Source of the DNA: Seminavis robusta
Taxonomy: Eukaryota > Bacillariophyta > Bacillariophyceae > Naviculales > Naviculaceae
Direction of reading: 5' to 3'
Assembly: GCA_903772945.1 (NCBI GenBank)
Contig: CAICTM010000573.1
Location: 1-58,672, forward strand
Length of the DNA stretch: 58,672 nt
The notes under the pieces are model-generated. The model made no database searches, was not told the DNA's origin, and saw only the letters and a program-made list of their open reading frames with translations. The position numbers and the translations under genes were made by a program. Of this stretch, positions 18,821-27,991 are shown one piece after another; within the stretch, counting starts at the first letter, position 1, and the number at the start of each line of letters is the position of its first letter.

Positions 18821-18925
18821 CCATGCATCCTCTCAACGGTGGAATTTGGAATCCAACTGATAACCCTCTCCCTTTCTTTTTTCTTTTCCCTCCCCCGCGC
18901 TGCTGCCTAACCCCCCCATAAAGTC
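18805..18925 (-). repeat. right 121-bp terminal inverted repeat, copy 2
   Basis: This is the reverse complement of 16156-16276. It ends ...CCTAACCCCCCCATAAAGTC. The following bases (ACGCGGCTC) do not repeat those left of 16156 (CTCCTGGGC). Confidence 0.9.
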
Positions 18926-21411
18926 ACGCGGCTCGAGACGGCAGCAGACAGCAGCAGCTCCAACCAGTGCTGGATCCACTCGACTGAGTACATACATGTA
19001 CATGTAGCTACACTAGATAGTGCCTCTGCTCCTGGAGGTTCTTTACACCAGATAACATCATTGTTATTATTTACACGTACAGTACTCCAAGAAGCGGATG
19101 TTTGTGTTCCCTTTTTGCAAATGAATGGCTATTTTGCCAAAAACCGTCCTCACAAGCCATCAACTGCAGTACAGCAGTGTTTACACCAAGAGATAGATCG
19201 TGATTTCACTGGTCGATAATAAGGCCAATACATGGACCGATCGACCAGACTTGGATTGTGGATTGGCAAAGAGCACAATGGAGAATCAGGCGGAACGCAA
19301 AATCGATCCAGTCTGGGCTGGTTGTGCTGCGGAAGAATGCTCTCGCTGGACCAGCAGCTCCGAAAGTGCAGCCAATCTGGTGCCAACAACTACTAGTACA
19401 GCCATGTAATGCATGGCTGGTGATGTGAACAACCAGGTATTAGTACGTAGCCAGCCAGCTAGACGCCTGGGTTCCCTTTTGCTGCGGTGTGCCTCCATCA
19501 TCAACTCCCACCTCCTTTTTTGTCATGGCTGGTGCCCCCAGAGCTATCCCGGCTGACTTGACTTCTGTGCTGAACTCACGTCCATGACAAGAAGGACTTC
19601 ACCAACAGGCTGGCAAGCAATTACGGCACGTACTTTGCATGTCCCCATTGCTATTGACCACCTTCACATCCCAACAATAGATGCATGAAATGAAAGCAAA
19701 GGTCGTCACAACATCAAACTACACTGCCGGGGTGCGTCATACATCAAGGCGGGGATCCACAATGTTCCCTCCATGCGCCGCAATCAATCAATGGGTGAGC
19801 ATTGACCGGTGCGGATGCTGGTAGCATTTCATTAAAACCTTGTAGCTCAGCAGGCACAATTGTCGGATTGCCGGTAAATCTGTCCCAGTCTGGTCATTCT
19901 TCAAAATCACATGTGATGGTGTTTGTGACATTGGTGGTACTCTCACCGGCAGAAAACTGACTGACTGTAAGCAACACGAGTGAAGCTGCTGACCCAACCA
20001 GTAGTGCAAGCAGTAGGATCAGTGCCGAAACCAGCCCCCGTTTGAGCTGGCTGCAAGCTCAGTTCAATATCCATTCCATCACAGGCAGTACATGCAGTTG
20101 GACTCGGACAAGGTAGATTGACAATTCGTGTGTCTGTGCCATCACAGCACTACGGTACTATCCAAACTCGCAGCCTGTGCTGATCCCGCCCCAAGGACAC
20201 ACACCACCACAGGCACAATTGCGGACACGCGTTGCTATTTGGAACTAGGTGTTTCAGCAGCAGAACGCTGCAGACACAATTGTCGGATTGTTGAAAGTCA
20301 AACCAACTTTGGGGCTCAGGTTGCACGAGATTGTGTTTGGTCCAGCAGTGAACTTAGTTGGATGGGTGCAGGTCACAAGTACAGGCAGTGGGATCACTGC
20401 CGAGTTGACTGCAAAATTCATTTGCTTGTTCTGTATTTGGCAACAACAGGTTGGTCAAGCCCTCTGCAAAACTGAACTCAGCTGAAGGCAAATTTGCTTT
20501 GGTTTTGTGTACGAAAGGGCACTTTGGACGGGTGCATCATGACCAAAAAAGTAAACTCTTCTGGGGGCGCGACCGCTACAACAGCAGGAAGAAAGATTGC
20601 AGTAATGAGAATCCAGTTTTGGGTGTGTGAAGAAAGAGGACTCGTCTGAGAAATTGACTCTTTGTCGTTGTCTTCGTGTCGCGTCGCGTTGCGTCGAAAT
20701 GGTGGTGGTTAGATTTGGATTGTCAGAAGCCGACGCCCCTCGAGCGGTTGTAGCCCCACTTTCGACTGCTAAAGCAACCGGAACGGGGACATCACCATGT
20801 GCTCTTTTAAAGATGTCATTGAGGGATCTATTGGGCCGATTCTGCAGATCATCGTCTGTGGTTCATCGTGATGAATGCATCCGATGATGCCGGCCAATGT
20901 GTTGTGCAGGCTTGGTATGGGTAGCTGTGGTAAATACAGGGGTATTCTTGGTTATTAGACTGCTCTGAATATTTCTTTCAAGCATTTGTTTTACCGCATC
21001 TCCTGTTTTTCAAGTTCTGACGTCATACTAGTGAAAGGCATAATTCTCCCGGAATCTCGCATTCAAAGGTGATCCAGTTAGCGGAACGACAGCATTGCTG
21101 CGTCGTCGAATGGGATCAACAAAGTCAGGTTTTCTTGCAAAGGCCCCACTTAACCAAGCTTCTCGCAAAAACCTCATTTTGAAATTTCAGGATAAGAGAC
21201 TTTCCCATCCTTCCCTTGCCTGGTCCGGGTATACGTAATACGACTCTGGAACGATGAATGGGGGCTAAAATAGCACTTTGACATACCGCAAGACAGCAGC
21301 AATCGGTGTGGGAGAGTCGTGCTCACAAATTCGACTAGGCAACAAGTCGTCTTCGGACTACCATAAAACTCGAAACCATTTGCATCAAATACCGAAAGAG
21401 TGCATTCCGTC
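18926..21411. other. 2.5-kb intergenic region, no gene supported
   Basis: Several short frames show protein-like fragments, for example AADTIVGLLKVKPTLG near 20260. The phrase ACAATTGTCGGATTG recurs near 19857 and 20277, and CAGTRGGATCASTGCCGA-type sequence recurs near 20013 and 20388. This hints at an old repeated coding unit now degenerate. I cannot assign a family or frame. Confidence 0.4.
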
Positions 21412-22752
21412 ATGAAACGCAGCAAGATGGCGAAGGAAGAGCCAACAGCGGAGGCCCACAAGGAAGACAGTAGCAGCAACAAATCCGGAACGACGAACAA
21501 GAAGGCGGCTGCCAATGCTGAGGAAGTCCCTCATTTGAAGGAGGAAGACCCAATTCGCCGTCGCCTTTGCGGTACCAACCTGAATCTGTGGCTTTGGAGT
21601 AAACAGGAGGAGGCAAAACTTGAACATGCAGGCTCTCGCTTGTTGGAGCTAATGGCAAAGTCCGCAGACCAGGTGGAAACAGTTGATGTTGGTGCTGACT
21701 TGTGGACCCATTTGCCGGCGGAAGATGCCACGAAGGTATTGGAAGCCGTCGCTGAACTTCCAAAGTTGAAATGGGTCCGGTTTTCCTTGCTAGGTGCGTC
21801 TTCGCAGTCAACAGAAACACCCGAAAGGGCTTCTCTTCCCATCAAGGTATTGGCACGTATTGCTTCCCACGCAACGGAACTCGAGCATCTTATATTGGAG
21901 GACGTTGTGCTCGATGGGACTGCAGCAGATTGGAGGGACTTCATTGACGGCCTCCAATCGCTTGCCGTCATGGCTCATCTTCGTCTAGAGAAGTACTCTT
22001 TCACTGACAACTCCATTGACCTTGGAGACTTGGTCACGGCTCTATCATCACTTCCCAATTTCACCACGTTAGAGGTATTTGCCCCTGAACCTCCGCCCTC
22101 GTTCAAGTCCCAGGGTTATCACCTCCCCGTAATGGCTCTGGAATGCCTTGTTCGTGCCAGCAAGTCGGTGCAAGTAGTGCGGCTGAGCGGTTTGGACGTT
22201 AGAGATGAGCACTTGAGCAAGTTGGTCGGGCCACTCTCGGACAAGAACCATACCCTCAAGGAACTCTTGATTTGGAGGTCTCAGATCACAGAAGGAGGCG
22301 CAGGCTCTCTTGCTGATGCCCTGAAGACTAATGTATCTCTCTTAAAACTGAATCTCAACGATAATGACAAGATGGGTTCTCGCGGATGCCAGACTCTCTT
22401 TGAGGCTGTCTCTGGAAGCAACCTTGAGGAACTGTGTGTGGGTTATTGCCACCACATGGACACTGAGTGCAGACAAGCTTTGTTGAGTCTTGTTGCCAGC
22501 AACAACTGTTCCCTCAACCGCAAGCTGAAGAGACTGGAGACTTGTTTCTCGTGGCCTTTGGAAACGACTGTGCAGTATGTCGCGGAGTTCGGAGACAAGT
22601 TGGTCCACTCTTTGCGGGACCCTGATCAGGTCCTGCTGTTTCTCCGCCTTTATTGTGACCAGCGCCATGGAGATGATACCAAAGAACTCCATTGGGGAAG
22701 TTTTTGGGAGAAACGTCCAATTGAAGACGATGCTGACGAAAAGGAGGAATAA
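21412..22752 (+). CDS. LRR (ribonuclease-inhibitor-like) protein
   Basis: This 446-residue protein begins at the ATG at 21412; an upstream in-frame extension uses only GTG. Residues 1-60 are charged and low complexity (SSSNKSGTTNKKAAAN). From about residue 90 it has repeated LRR-type strands: ADQVETVDVGADLW, LEHLILEDVVLDG, VQVVRLSGLDVRDEHLSKL, LKELLIWRSQITEGGAGSLADAL, VSLLKLNLNDNDKMGSRG and LEELCVGYCHHMD. The spacing of about 28 residues and the GA-SLADAL-type helices fit the ribonuclease-inhibitor class of cytosolic LRRs rather than plant-receptor LRRs. The C-terminus is acidic (PIEDDADEKEE). There is no signal peptide or membrane segment. The likely role is protein-protein interaction; the partner is unknown. 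Confidence 0.8.
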   Translation: MKRSKMAKEEPTAEAHKEDSSSNKSGTTNKKAAANAEEVPHLKEEDPIRRRLCGTNLNLWLWSKQEEAKLEHAGSRLLELMAKSADQVETVDVGADLWTHLPAEDATKVLEAVAELPKLKWVRFSLLGASSQSTETPERASLPIKVLARIASHATELEHLILEDVVLDGTAADWRDFIDGLQSLAVMAHLRLEKYSFTDNSIDLGDLVTALSSLPNFTTLEVFAPEPPPSFKSQGYHLPVMALECLVRASKSVQVVRLSGLDVRDEHLSKLVGPLSDKNHTLKELLIWRSQITEGGAGSLADALKTNVSLLKLNLNDNDKMGSRGCQTLFEAVSGSNLEELCVGYCHHMDTECRQALLSLVASNNCSLNRKLKRLETCFSWPLETTVQYVAEFGDKLVHSLRDPDQVLLFLRLYCDQRHGDDTKELHWGSFWEKRPIEDDADEKEE

Positions 22753-23300
22753 ATTGATACTGCAACGGAGAAAGTTCACACGCAATGGAAGAAGGACCAC
22801 GAAATGCAGCCCTGTGATTAGGAACGTTGTTCATAACTTCCTATAACATCTACTGATAACTGTGCAACCTACCCTCTTCCAAAAGGAATTGTGTGCGTGT
22901 AGTGTCACACCCAACCATGCCGTTGAGAGCCCCGACTCTGGAATGACAATGAGGTAGGTGAATTGTCATACCGAGCTTTTCCCTATGGATACCAGTAGTG
23001 CTAGGCAAAAGATGACGCCGTCCACACAAGTATTGATTCAATGCAGGTGCGCCCATTGCTGTTGCCATGCATTGGGCTCTGCTATCCATGGGTGTATGGA
23101 TCCTTCGCGAGGATCATTTAGTCTTGCGGGTGCCTACACCCGGACTGAGTACTGCACCCATGCCAAGGTCAATCTCCCAGCCAAACACCTCGTCCCATAC
23201 CGTACCGACATGAGCACCAGCGCCAACTCCACACGTACCGGTAGAGATCATTTATTTGGACGCAGCCCAAGCAACCGCATCGTGGAGAACGTGCCAAATG
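22753..23300. other. intergenic, no gene supported
   Basis: An open forward frame from about 22958 to 23557 runs through the palindrome at 23301-23432 and has no protein-family features, so it is not called. Nothing else stands out. Confidence 0.5.
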
Positions 23301-23432
23301 GTACAGGCAGCTTCGATTTTATTGATTCAAACGCGCGCCACACTTTTCAGTACACTTCTACACGAGCTCTTGTAGAAATGTACCAGAAATGCCGGCACGC
23401 GTTTGAATCAATAAAATCGAAGCTGCTCGTAC
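23301..23432. repeat. 132-bp near-perfect palindrome
   Basis: The two arms are complementary with the centre at GAGCTC (23364-23369) and essentially no spacer. The outer arm AGCTTCGATTTTATTGATTC at about 23309 pairs perfectly with its complement ending near 23424. The inner part (GTACACTTCTACACGAGCTC) pairs with a few mismatches. The sequence could extrude as a cruciform or, if transcribed, form a long hairpin RNA. No terminal-repeat or target-duplication signature was identified. Confidence 0.85.
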
Positions 23433-23676
23433 TGGTATGCTGTGAAAACATGTCAACTGTGACTGGACTAACCAGCACACTCTCAGGAGTTCTCTTTCGT
23501 ATTGAAGTTCAAGTGTGTGTTTATGTCTTTTTTGCGCGTGCGCGGATACATCAATGAAAAGCTAACTCCCGAGATGAAACTGGGACTGGATTCACAAGAT
23601 CCGCGGATGCTTGCCTTCGCCTCCCTCACCTCACAAAAAGCAAAAACACAAACACAAAACAAAAACAATCTTCAAC

Positions 23677-24516
23677 ATGAAATCTTCTGGAATTGTCTCT
23701 CTTATGCTATTATCATGGCTTTCCATGCCTGTTGTGCTGGCCTACAACCGCCAGCAAGTGCAAAATGATCTCAACAGAGAAAGGTCAAAATGGGAGAGTA
23801 TGGGAATCAGTGATTATGATTACAAGCATCAAGTAATAAGTGATACCTCTGGTGCTGCCTATCCATTTTCAACTCAAGTTCGTAATGGGGGTGTCATCTC
23901 CTATGTGGATGGCAACAACCAACCAATTACTTGGCTCAAGCCAGTCACCATGGGGAGCTGGTTCAGTTTCATACAGACACACCTGGATAGTGGAGCACAA
24001 AGCATTCAGGTTATATATGACCCAACAAGGGGATTTCCAGTCTCCATTGACATGATCCAGACTGGTGGACAGGTGATGAACATTCGCATCTTTGACTTTG
24101 CCTACTACCACAACAACTACAATCCCGCAGTGGTTCAAGCAAACCTTGACAGGGAAAGAGCCAAATGGCAGAGCCAGGCTATCTCTAACTATGACTACAT
24201 GCTTGAGACACTGAGTGACAACACTGGCTCAGTCTATCCCTTTACAACTCAAGTGAGAGGTGGATCTGTTGTTTCCTACGTTGATGGAAACAACCAACAG
24301 ATCACATGGCTCAAACCACAAACGCTGGACGTCTACTTCACCCAAATTCAAAACTACTTGAACATGGGTGCATCTTACATTGAAGCTGAGTATGACTCGA
24401 AGAGAGGTTTTCCTACCCGTGTCTATATTATCATGAACGGTGCAGAAGCTTTCCACGCAAGAGTCATTCACTTTCACTATTATGTCCGAAGACTCCGTGG
24501 CAGTGATTCTCAGTAA
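23677..24516 (+). CDS. secreted protein with two tandem DUF6174 domains
   Basis: This 279-residue protein has a signal peptide at residues 1-22 (MKSSGIVSLMLLSWLSMPVV, then LAY). Two similar domains of about 120 residues follow. Each begins LNRERSKWESMGISDYDY or LDRERAKWQSQAISNYDY, continues TQVRNGGVISYVDGNNQ or TQVRGGSVVSYVDGNNQ, and ends with the DUF6174 hallmark FIQTHLDSGAQSIQVIYD or QIQNYLNMGASYIEAEYD plus RGFP. Many DUF6174 domains have a Cys-rich N-terminal hairpin; both copies here lack it. Function is unknown, and it is likely extracellular or in the cell wall. The upstream in-frame extension is lysine-rich and lacks a better start. A rich CACAAAAAG/ACAAAAC leader precedes the ATG. Confidence 0.8.
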   Translation: MKSSGIVSLMLLSWLSMPVVLAYNRQQVQNDLNRERSKWESMGISDYDYKHQVISDTSGAAYPFSTQVRNGGVISYVDGNNQPITWLKPVTMGSWFSFIQTHLDSGAQSIQVIYDPTRGFPVSIDMIQTGGQVMNIRIFDFAYYHNNYNPAVVQANLDRERAKWQSQAISNYDYMLETLSDNTGSVYPFTTQVRGGSVVSYVDGNNQQITWLKPQTLDVYFTQIQNYLNMGASYIEAEYDSKRGFPTRVYIIMNGAEAFHARVIHFHYYVRRLRGSDSQ

Positions 24517-25066
24517 TTCTGTAACCCGAAAGGCGAAGGCAAGTTCTTGTGGCTGCTGTGGAGGCATCCATTGTCTGTGACGCCATGTCTTGAGTTAAAG
24601 CGTCTTGAGTTAAACTAGAAGCTTAATTTTAAAAGCATGTGAATGGAGTTAGGGCGTTCCATTTAGACGCAAGGGCACCCAATCGTTGCAACCGCTCGGC
24701 TGAGGAAGATCCGGAAACGACCGCATGCTTCAACGAGGCATCCGAACCGCCCAAAAGGGAATCCGAGCTGATATTTGCTTCTAGCTATATTATTTGGTTT
24801 GGTTACGACCGTCGCAGCGGTGACCTCGTCGGTCTACTTCAAGCAAGAGCAAAAACGCTGAAGGTTGTTGCTCCTCTATTATTGGATCTCCCTACACATT
24901 GCTTGAAGATGCGCCACGAGGCTGGGAGCGTTTCCAATCCCACACGTTTCACCAATCAAGATGTCCTCGCCCTTTTCCGAAGTACCGGTACTTTTTGCCT
25001 TGACGATATCTTTTGGTCACATTCCAAAGTACCTTGTTTTGCCTTAATGAAAGAAGCAAATCGAAA
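24517..25066. other. intergenic, no gene supported
   Basis: A forward frame (24639-25070) starts at GTG and has no recognisable features. No repeats stand out apart from GTCTTGAGTTAAA occurring twice near 24586-24614. Confidence 0.5.
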
Positions 25067-26389
25067 ATGAAGAAGACTTCCAGCAGCCCGAATGCAGAGC
25101 CATCTGCAAAACTGAACCACGAAGCCCTGATGGGGCGCCCTTTGGACGAGAGTTGGGACGTGAACCCTCCCGAGTTGCTGCATGAGCACAGGGAGGCCAA
25201 CGGCTCCATCATTCGCACTCGGTTTCCGCCAGAACCCAACGGTTACCTCCACATTGGCCATGCGAAGGCCATGAACATGAACTTTGCCCTGGCTTTTGAG
25301 AAACTAGGGGTGGACGCGAGGAATCGGCGCACCATTTTCCGATGCGACGATACCAACCCTGATGCGGAATCCAAGGAATACAATACATGGAATCCCTGCG
25401 TAAAGACCTTGATTGGTTGGGATGGAAACCTAAACGAATCACACATAGTTCCGATAACTTTGAAGTCCTCTACGAGCTTGCCATCAAGCTGATCAAGAAG
25501 GGTCTTGCCTATTGCTGTGACATGACAAAAGAGGAAATTGTGGCTCAGAGGGAATTAGCCAGGAAGCGAGCTGCATCCAAGAACCCCGACCTCGAGTATC
25601 CCATCCTATCTCACGACATTCTACCTGGCCGGAATAGAGACACTTCGGTCGAGAGGAACTGCGACGAGGTCAAGATGGATGGAGACAATGTTGTCGAGTT
25701 GGTCTGTCGGTTGTGTTGTTGGAAGGACAAGGATGGACCCAAACCGAAGAGCTTCATTACGTGGGTACCCTCTGATTCCCTGCCTGCAGACATCCGTGTC
25801 TATGATCACTTGTTTACCACAGTCGAGCCATCATCATCTGACGATTGGGTGGACGAAATCAACAATGAGAGCGAGGTGATTTATTCAAAAGCGCTTGTGG
25901 ATCCGAGCGTGGCTGATGTCGTCGACTGCCGCACGAGCGATCGACAGCTGGAGCTCCAACGTTGGATTCCAGTTTGAACGGATTGGATACTTCGCCGTAG
26001 ACCCCGAAACAACGTTTGACCCCCGAAGCCGCAATGGAAATCTTGTTTTCAATCGCACCGTGTCCTTGCCTGGCGAAGGTGCCATGAACAAGGAAAAACG
26101 ATCCAAAAAGGAGGAAGGGGCGATGGCCGCACATCGTGCAAAGCAGCTTGCCGATCTCGCCAGCAAAGATGCGAGGAAGAAGATTGCTCCCGTGGACTTG
26201 TTTCGCTTGGCAGCCGAATACGAAGGGCTTTATTCCAAGTATGATGTGGTGACTGGAGTTCCCACCCACGATGCTGACGGCAAGGAGCTTTCCAAAAACG
26301 CGAGAAAGGCTCTTGCCAAGAAACAGGCGAAACACGCGAGTATAATAGAGTTTACGAAGGCAATCGAGACTAATGCATGTAGCTTGTAG
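25067..26389 (+). pseudogene. glutaminyl-tRNA synthetase relic with a large internal deletion
   Basis: The ATG at 25067 opens a GlnRS-like catalytic start: [19 protein letters not shown] carries the class I HIGH motif, followed by [16 protein letters not shown] 5-bp tandem duplication (AATAC AATAC near 25378-25387) then breaks the frame. The next frame resumes with [20 protein letters not shown] and [20 protein letters not shown]. The sequence jumps from SHDILPGRNRDTS directly to C-terminal anticodon-binding sequence (FITWVPSDSLPADIRVYDHL). About 300 residues, including the KMSKS loop, are missing. One more shift precedes GFQFERIGYFAVD. The end (LSKNARKALAKKQAKH) is like the lysine-rich tail of eukaryotic GlnRS. 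It cannot aminoacylate as assembled; an intact copy is presumably elsewhere. Confidence 0.85.
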
Positions 26390-26740
26390 CGTAATTGTTT
26401 ATGAAGAAAATGGCTTATGAAGAAAATGAGTGTGAGTGTGACGTTGTCAGGTACCGGTAGGAACGTCTGTGAGTTGCTGCATTGTGGGGCCCTGTAGCTA
26501 GCATGCTACCGATGCACGCTCCCAAAAGATGTCTGAGGAATGTTCAATTGCTGCCTAGCCCGCAACGAACACTTCCTCCCCGATCTAGCAACCACTCTGT
26601 TGTTAGGACTGCGGCAGTGTGCCTTGTCGCTTGAAGGCCATCAAACTCAAGTACCGATACTATCGTAGTACGGTGATACGTTTGCCTCTTTCAAATAGAA
26701 GCGTAAACAAGACAAATAATACTTTCGTGGTGCGTTGTCG
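26390..26740. other. intergenic, no gene supported
   Basis: The stretch between the tRNA-synthetase relic and the convergent LRR gene contains a duplicated GCTTATGAAGAAAATG near 26400-26425 and scattered CTAGC motifs only. Confidence 0.6.
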
Positions 26741-27991
26741 TCATCTCCCTGAAGCCTCTGAACGCTTGTGGTGACGAAGATGCTGGTGGTGGATGTGACT
26801 GTGGCAGGCCAAGTTTCCAACATAAAGCCCAGCATCAATGGCTCGATTGATCAGCCTGATGAAAGGGCAATTGGATAGGCTGGCAGATGAAAACTCGAGC
26901 TCCCGAGCCAACGCTTTGGACTCTTTGACTTCTTCTTGTACCCCCTTGACAAATTCGTCATGGTGGCCGCTGTTGTTGGCAGCGGTATTGTCAAAGTCCA
27001 AATTGTAGTGTCTTAAGGATGAAGATGACTGCAACGCCCGAGCAATCCGGAGCGTCCATGCTTCGTGTTGTGGGACGGTTTCCAACAATAGATCCAACTT
27101 TTGCAGCGTAGTGTTGTGTTGCAATAGATGAACCATGGCGAAAGAGCCCGCATCTGAGGATAGGTTACAAGAGAGCCGTAGAGTGTGCAAGATTTTGTTG
27201 TCCATAACTGCCTCTGACAATGCCACAATGTGTCGATCTTCTAGCCCCACCTTGTCTAGCCGCAGTACCTGAAGACTGGGCGACCGTCCCAGAAATCCCA
27301 CTGTCTCTGCCGACAGGGAACCTAGGCCCCTTGGTTTGTCGGCAATCAGCGTAACATCGACAATACAAGGACAGGTTGCCAATGCCTTGACAACGGGTTC
27401 CAATGCTTTTTGTCGAGTACTGGCCACCAATCTGCTGGGGAGTCGGCATCCTTCCAGTGAGAATGCCTGCAAATACGCCTGACCTTCCAGGGCCAGGGCC
27501 AATTGACGGAAATCTTCTAGATTTCCCACCAATCGGAGGCGACATAGTTCTACACAGACCATGCGCTTGGCTTTTCGTAGAATGGTAATCAAGGTCGCAA
27601 CTGGAAATGAGTAGTTCACATAGTAACACTGTGTTGTGGATGTCGACGTCGATGAGTCGTGATGAAATCTAGTGCCAGCACGCACCAACGTCAATTTTCG
27701 ACAGTCTTCCAGGTTCTCGATTTGATGAAGCAATAGCGCAGCATTGGTGTTGGAAGCTGTCGACAAGTCAAGGGAAGGCTCCAGGAAAGGATCCAAGTTG
27801 AATGACGTCATACTTCGAAACGAAATGTCCTGAAAGCTTGGCTTTGACTCGGATGATGCGAAATCATGTCGTTGCTGCTGCTTAATAATAAGCTGTCGAG
27901 CACGAACGCCTCCAACATCGTCCAAGCTACCACTGGATCGGAGCTTGAGCTCGCACTCATCGAGGTCTTCATCATAGTGGATCACGACCAT
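26741..27991 (-). CDS. LRR (ribonuclease-inhibitor-like) protein
   Basis: This 416-residue protein starts at the ATG at 27991, giving MVVIHYDEDLDECELKL; nine more residues upstream would need a TTG start. It has no signal peptide or membrane segment. The N-terminal 100 residues are polar with a SFNLDPFLEPSLDLSTAS stretch. LRR-type repeats follow from about residue 120: MVCVELCRLRLVGNLEDFRQ, LQAFSLEGCRLPSR, LQVLRLDKVGLEDRHIVAL, LHTLRLSCNLSSDAGSFAMV, LQKLDLLLETVPQ and LRHYNLDFDN. The C-terminus is His-rich (SHIHHQHLRHH). It is similar in kind to the LRR protein at 21412-22752 but not an obvious close copy. It is likely a cytosolic interaction scaffold of unknown partner. Confidence 0.75.
   Translation of the reverse strand: MVVIHYDEDLDECELKLRSSGSLDDVGGVRARQLIIKQQQRHDFASSESKPSFQDISFRSMTSFNLDPFLEPSLDLSTASNTNAALLLHQIENLEDCRKLTLVRAGTRFHHDSSTSTSTTQCYYVNYSFPVATLITILRKAKRMVCVELCRLRLVGNLEDFRQLALALEGQAYLQAFSLEGCRLPSRLVASTRQKALEPVVKALATCPCIVDVTLIADKPRGLGSLSAETVGFLGRSPSLQVLRLDKVGLEDRHIVALSEAVMDNKILHTLRLSCNLSSDAGSFAMVHLLQHNTTLQKLDLLLETVPQHEAWTLRIARALQSSSSLRHYNLDFDNTAANNSGHHDEFVKGVQEEVKESKALARELEFSSASLSNCPFIRLINRAIDAGLYVGNLACHSHIHHQHLRHHKRSEASGR

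Larger units (their letters stand above)
16156..18925. mobile_element. DNA transposon copy 2, bounded by identical 121-bp inverted repeats
   Basis: The left end 16156-16276 and right end 18805-18925 are reverse complements with no difference that I can see. Inside are a 91-bp module copied from elsewhere in the family, TTG microsatellites, the C/T-rich repeats, a frameshifted forward ORF (16943-17543) and a frameshifted reverse transposase-like gene (17605-18820). The part of the right repeat inside about 18850 also reads as transposase-like coding sequence. The long perfect repeat therefore goes beyond the ~77-bp end shared with copy 1. Eight or nine flanking bases do not match, so no target duplication is seen. 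The copy looks internally rearranged and non-autonomous. Confidence 0.75.

Noticed and set aside
19788..20485. Possible decayed secreted repeat protein
   Set aside because: Repeated phrases are present, but no frame or family could be assigned. It is kept only as a note in the intergenic entry.
22342..22800. Reverse frame opposite the LRR gene
   Set aside because: It is a shadow of the convincing LRR coding frame on the + strand.
22958..23557. 199-residue forward frame
   Set aside because: It runs through the 132-bp palindrome and has no protein-family features.
24639..25070. 143-residue forward frame before the GlnRS relic
   Set aside because: It starts at GTG and has no recognisable domain; its end merges with the relic's leader.
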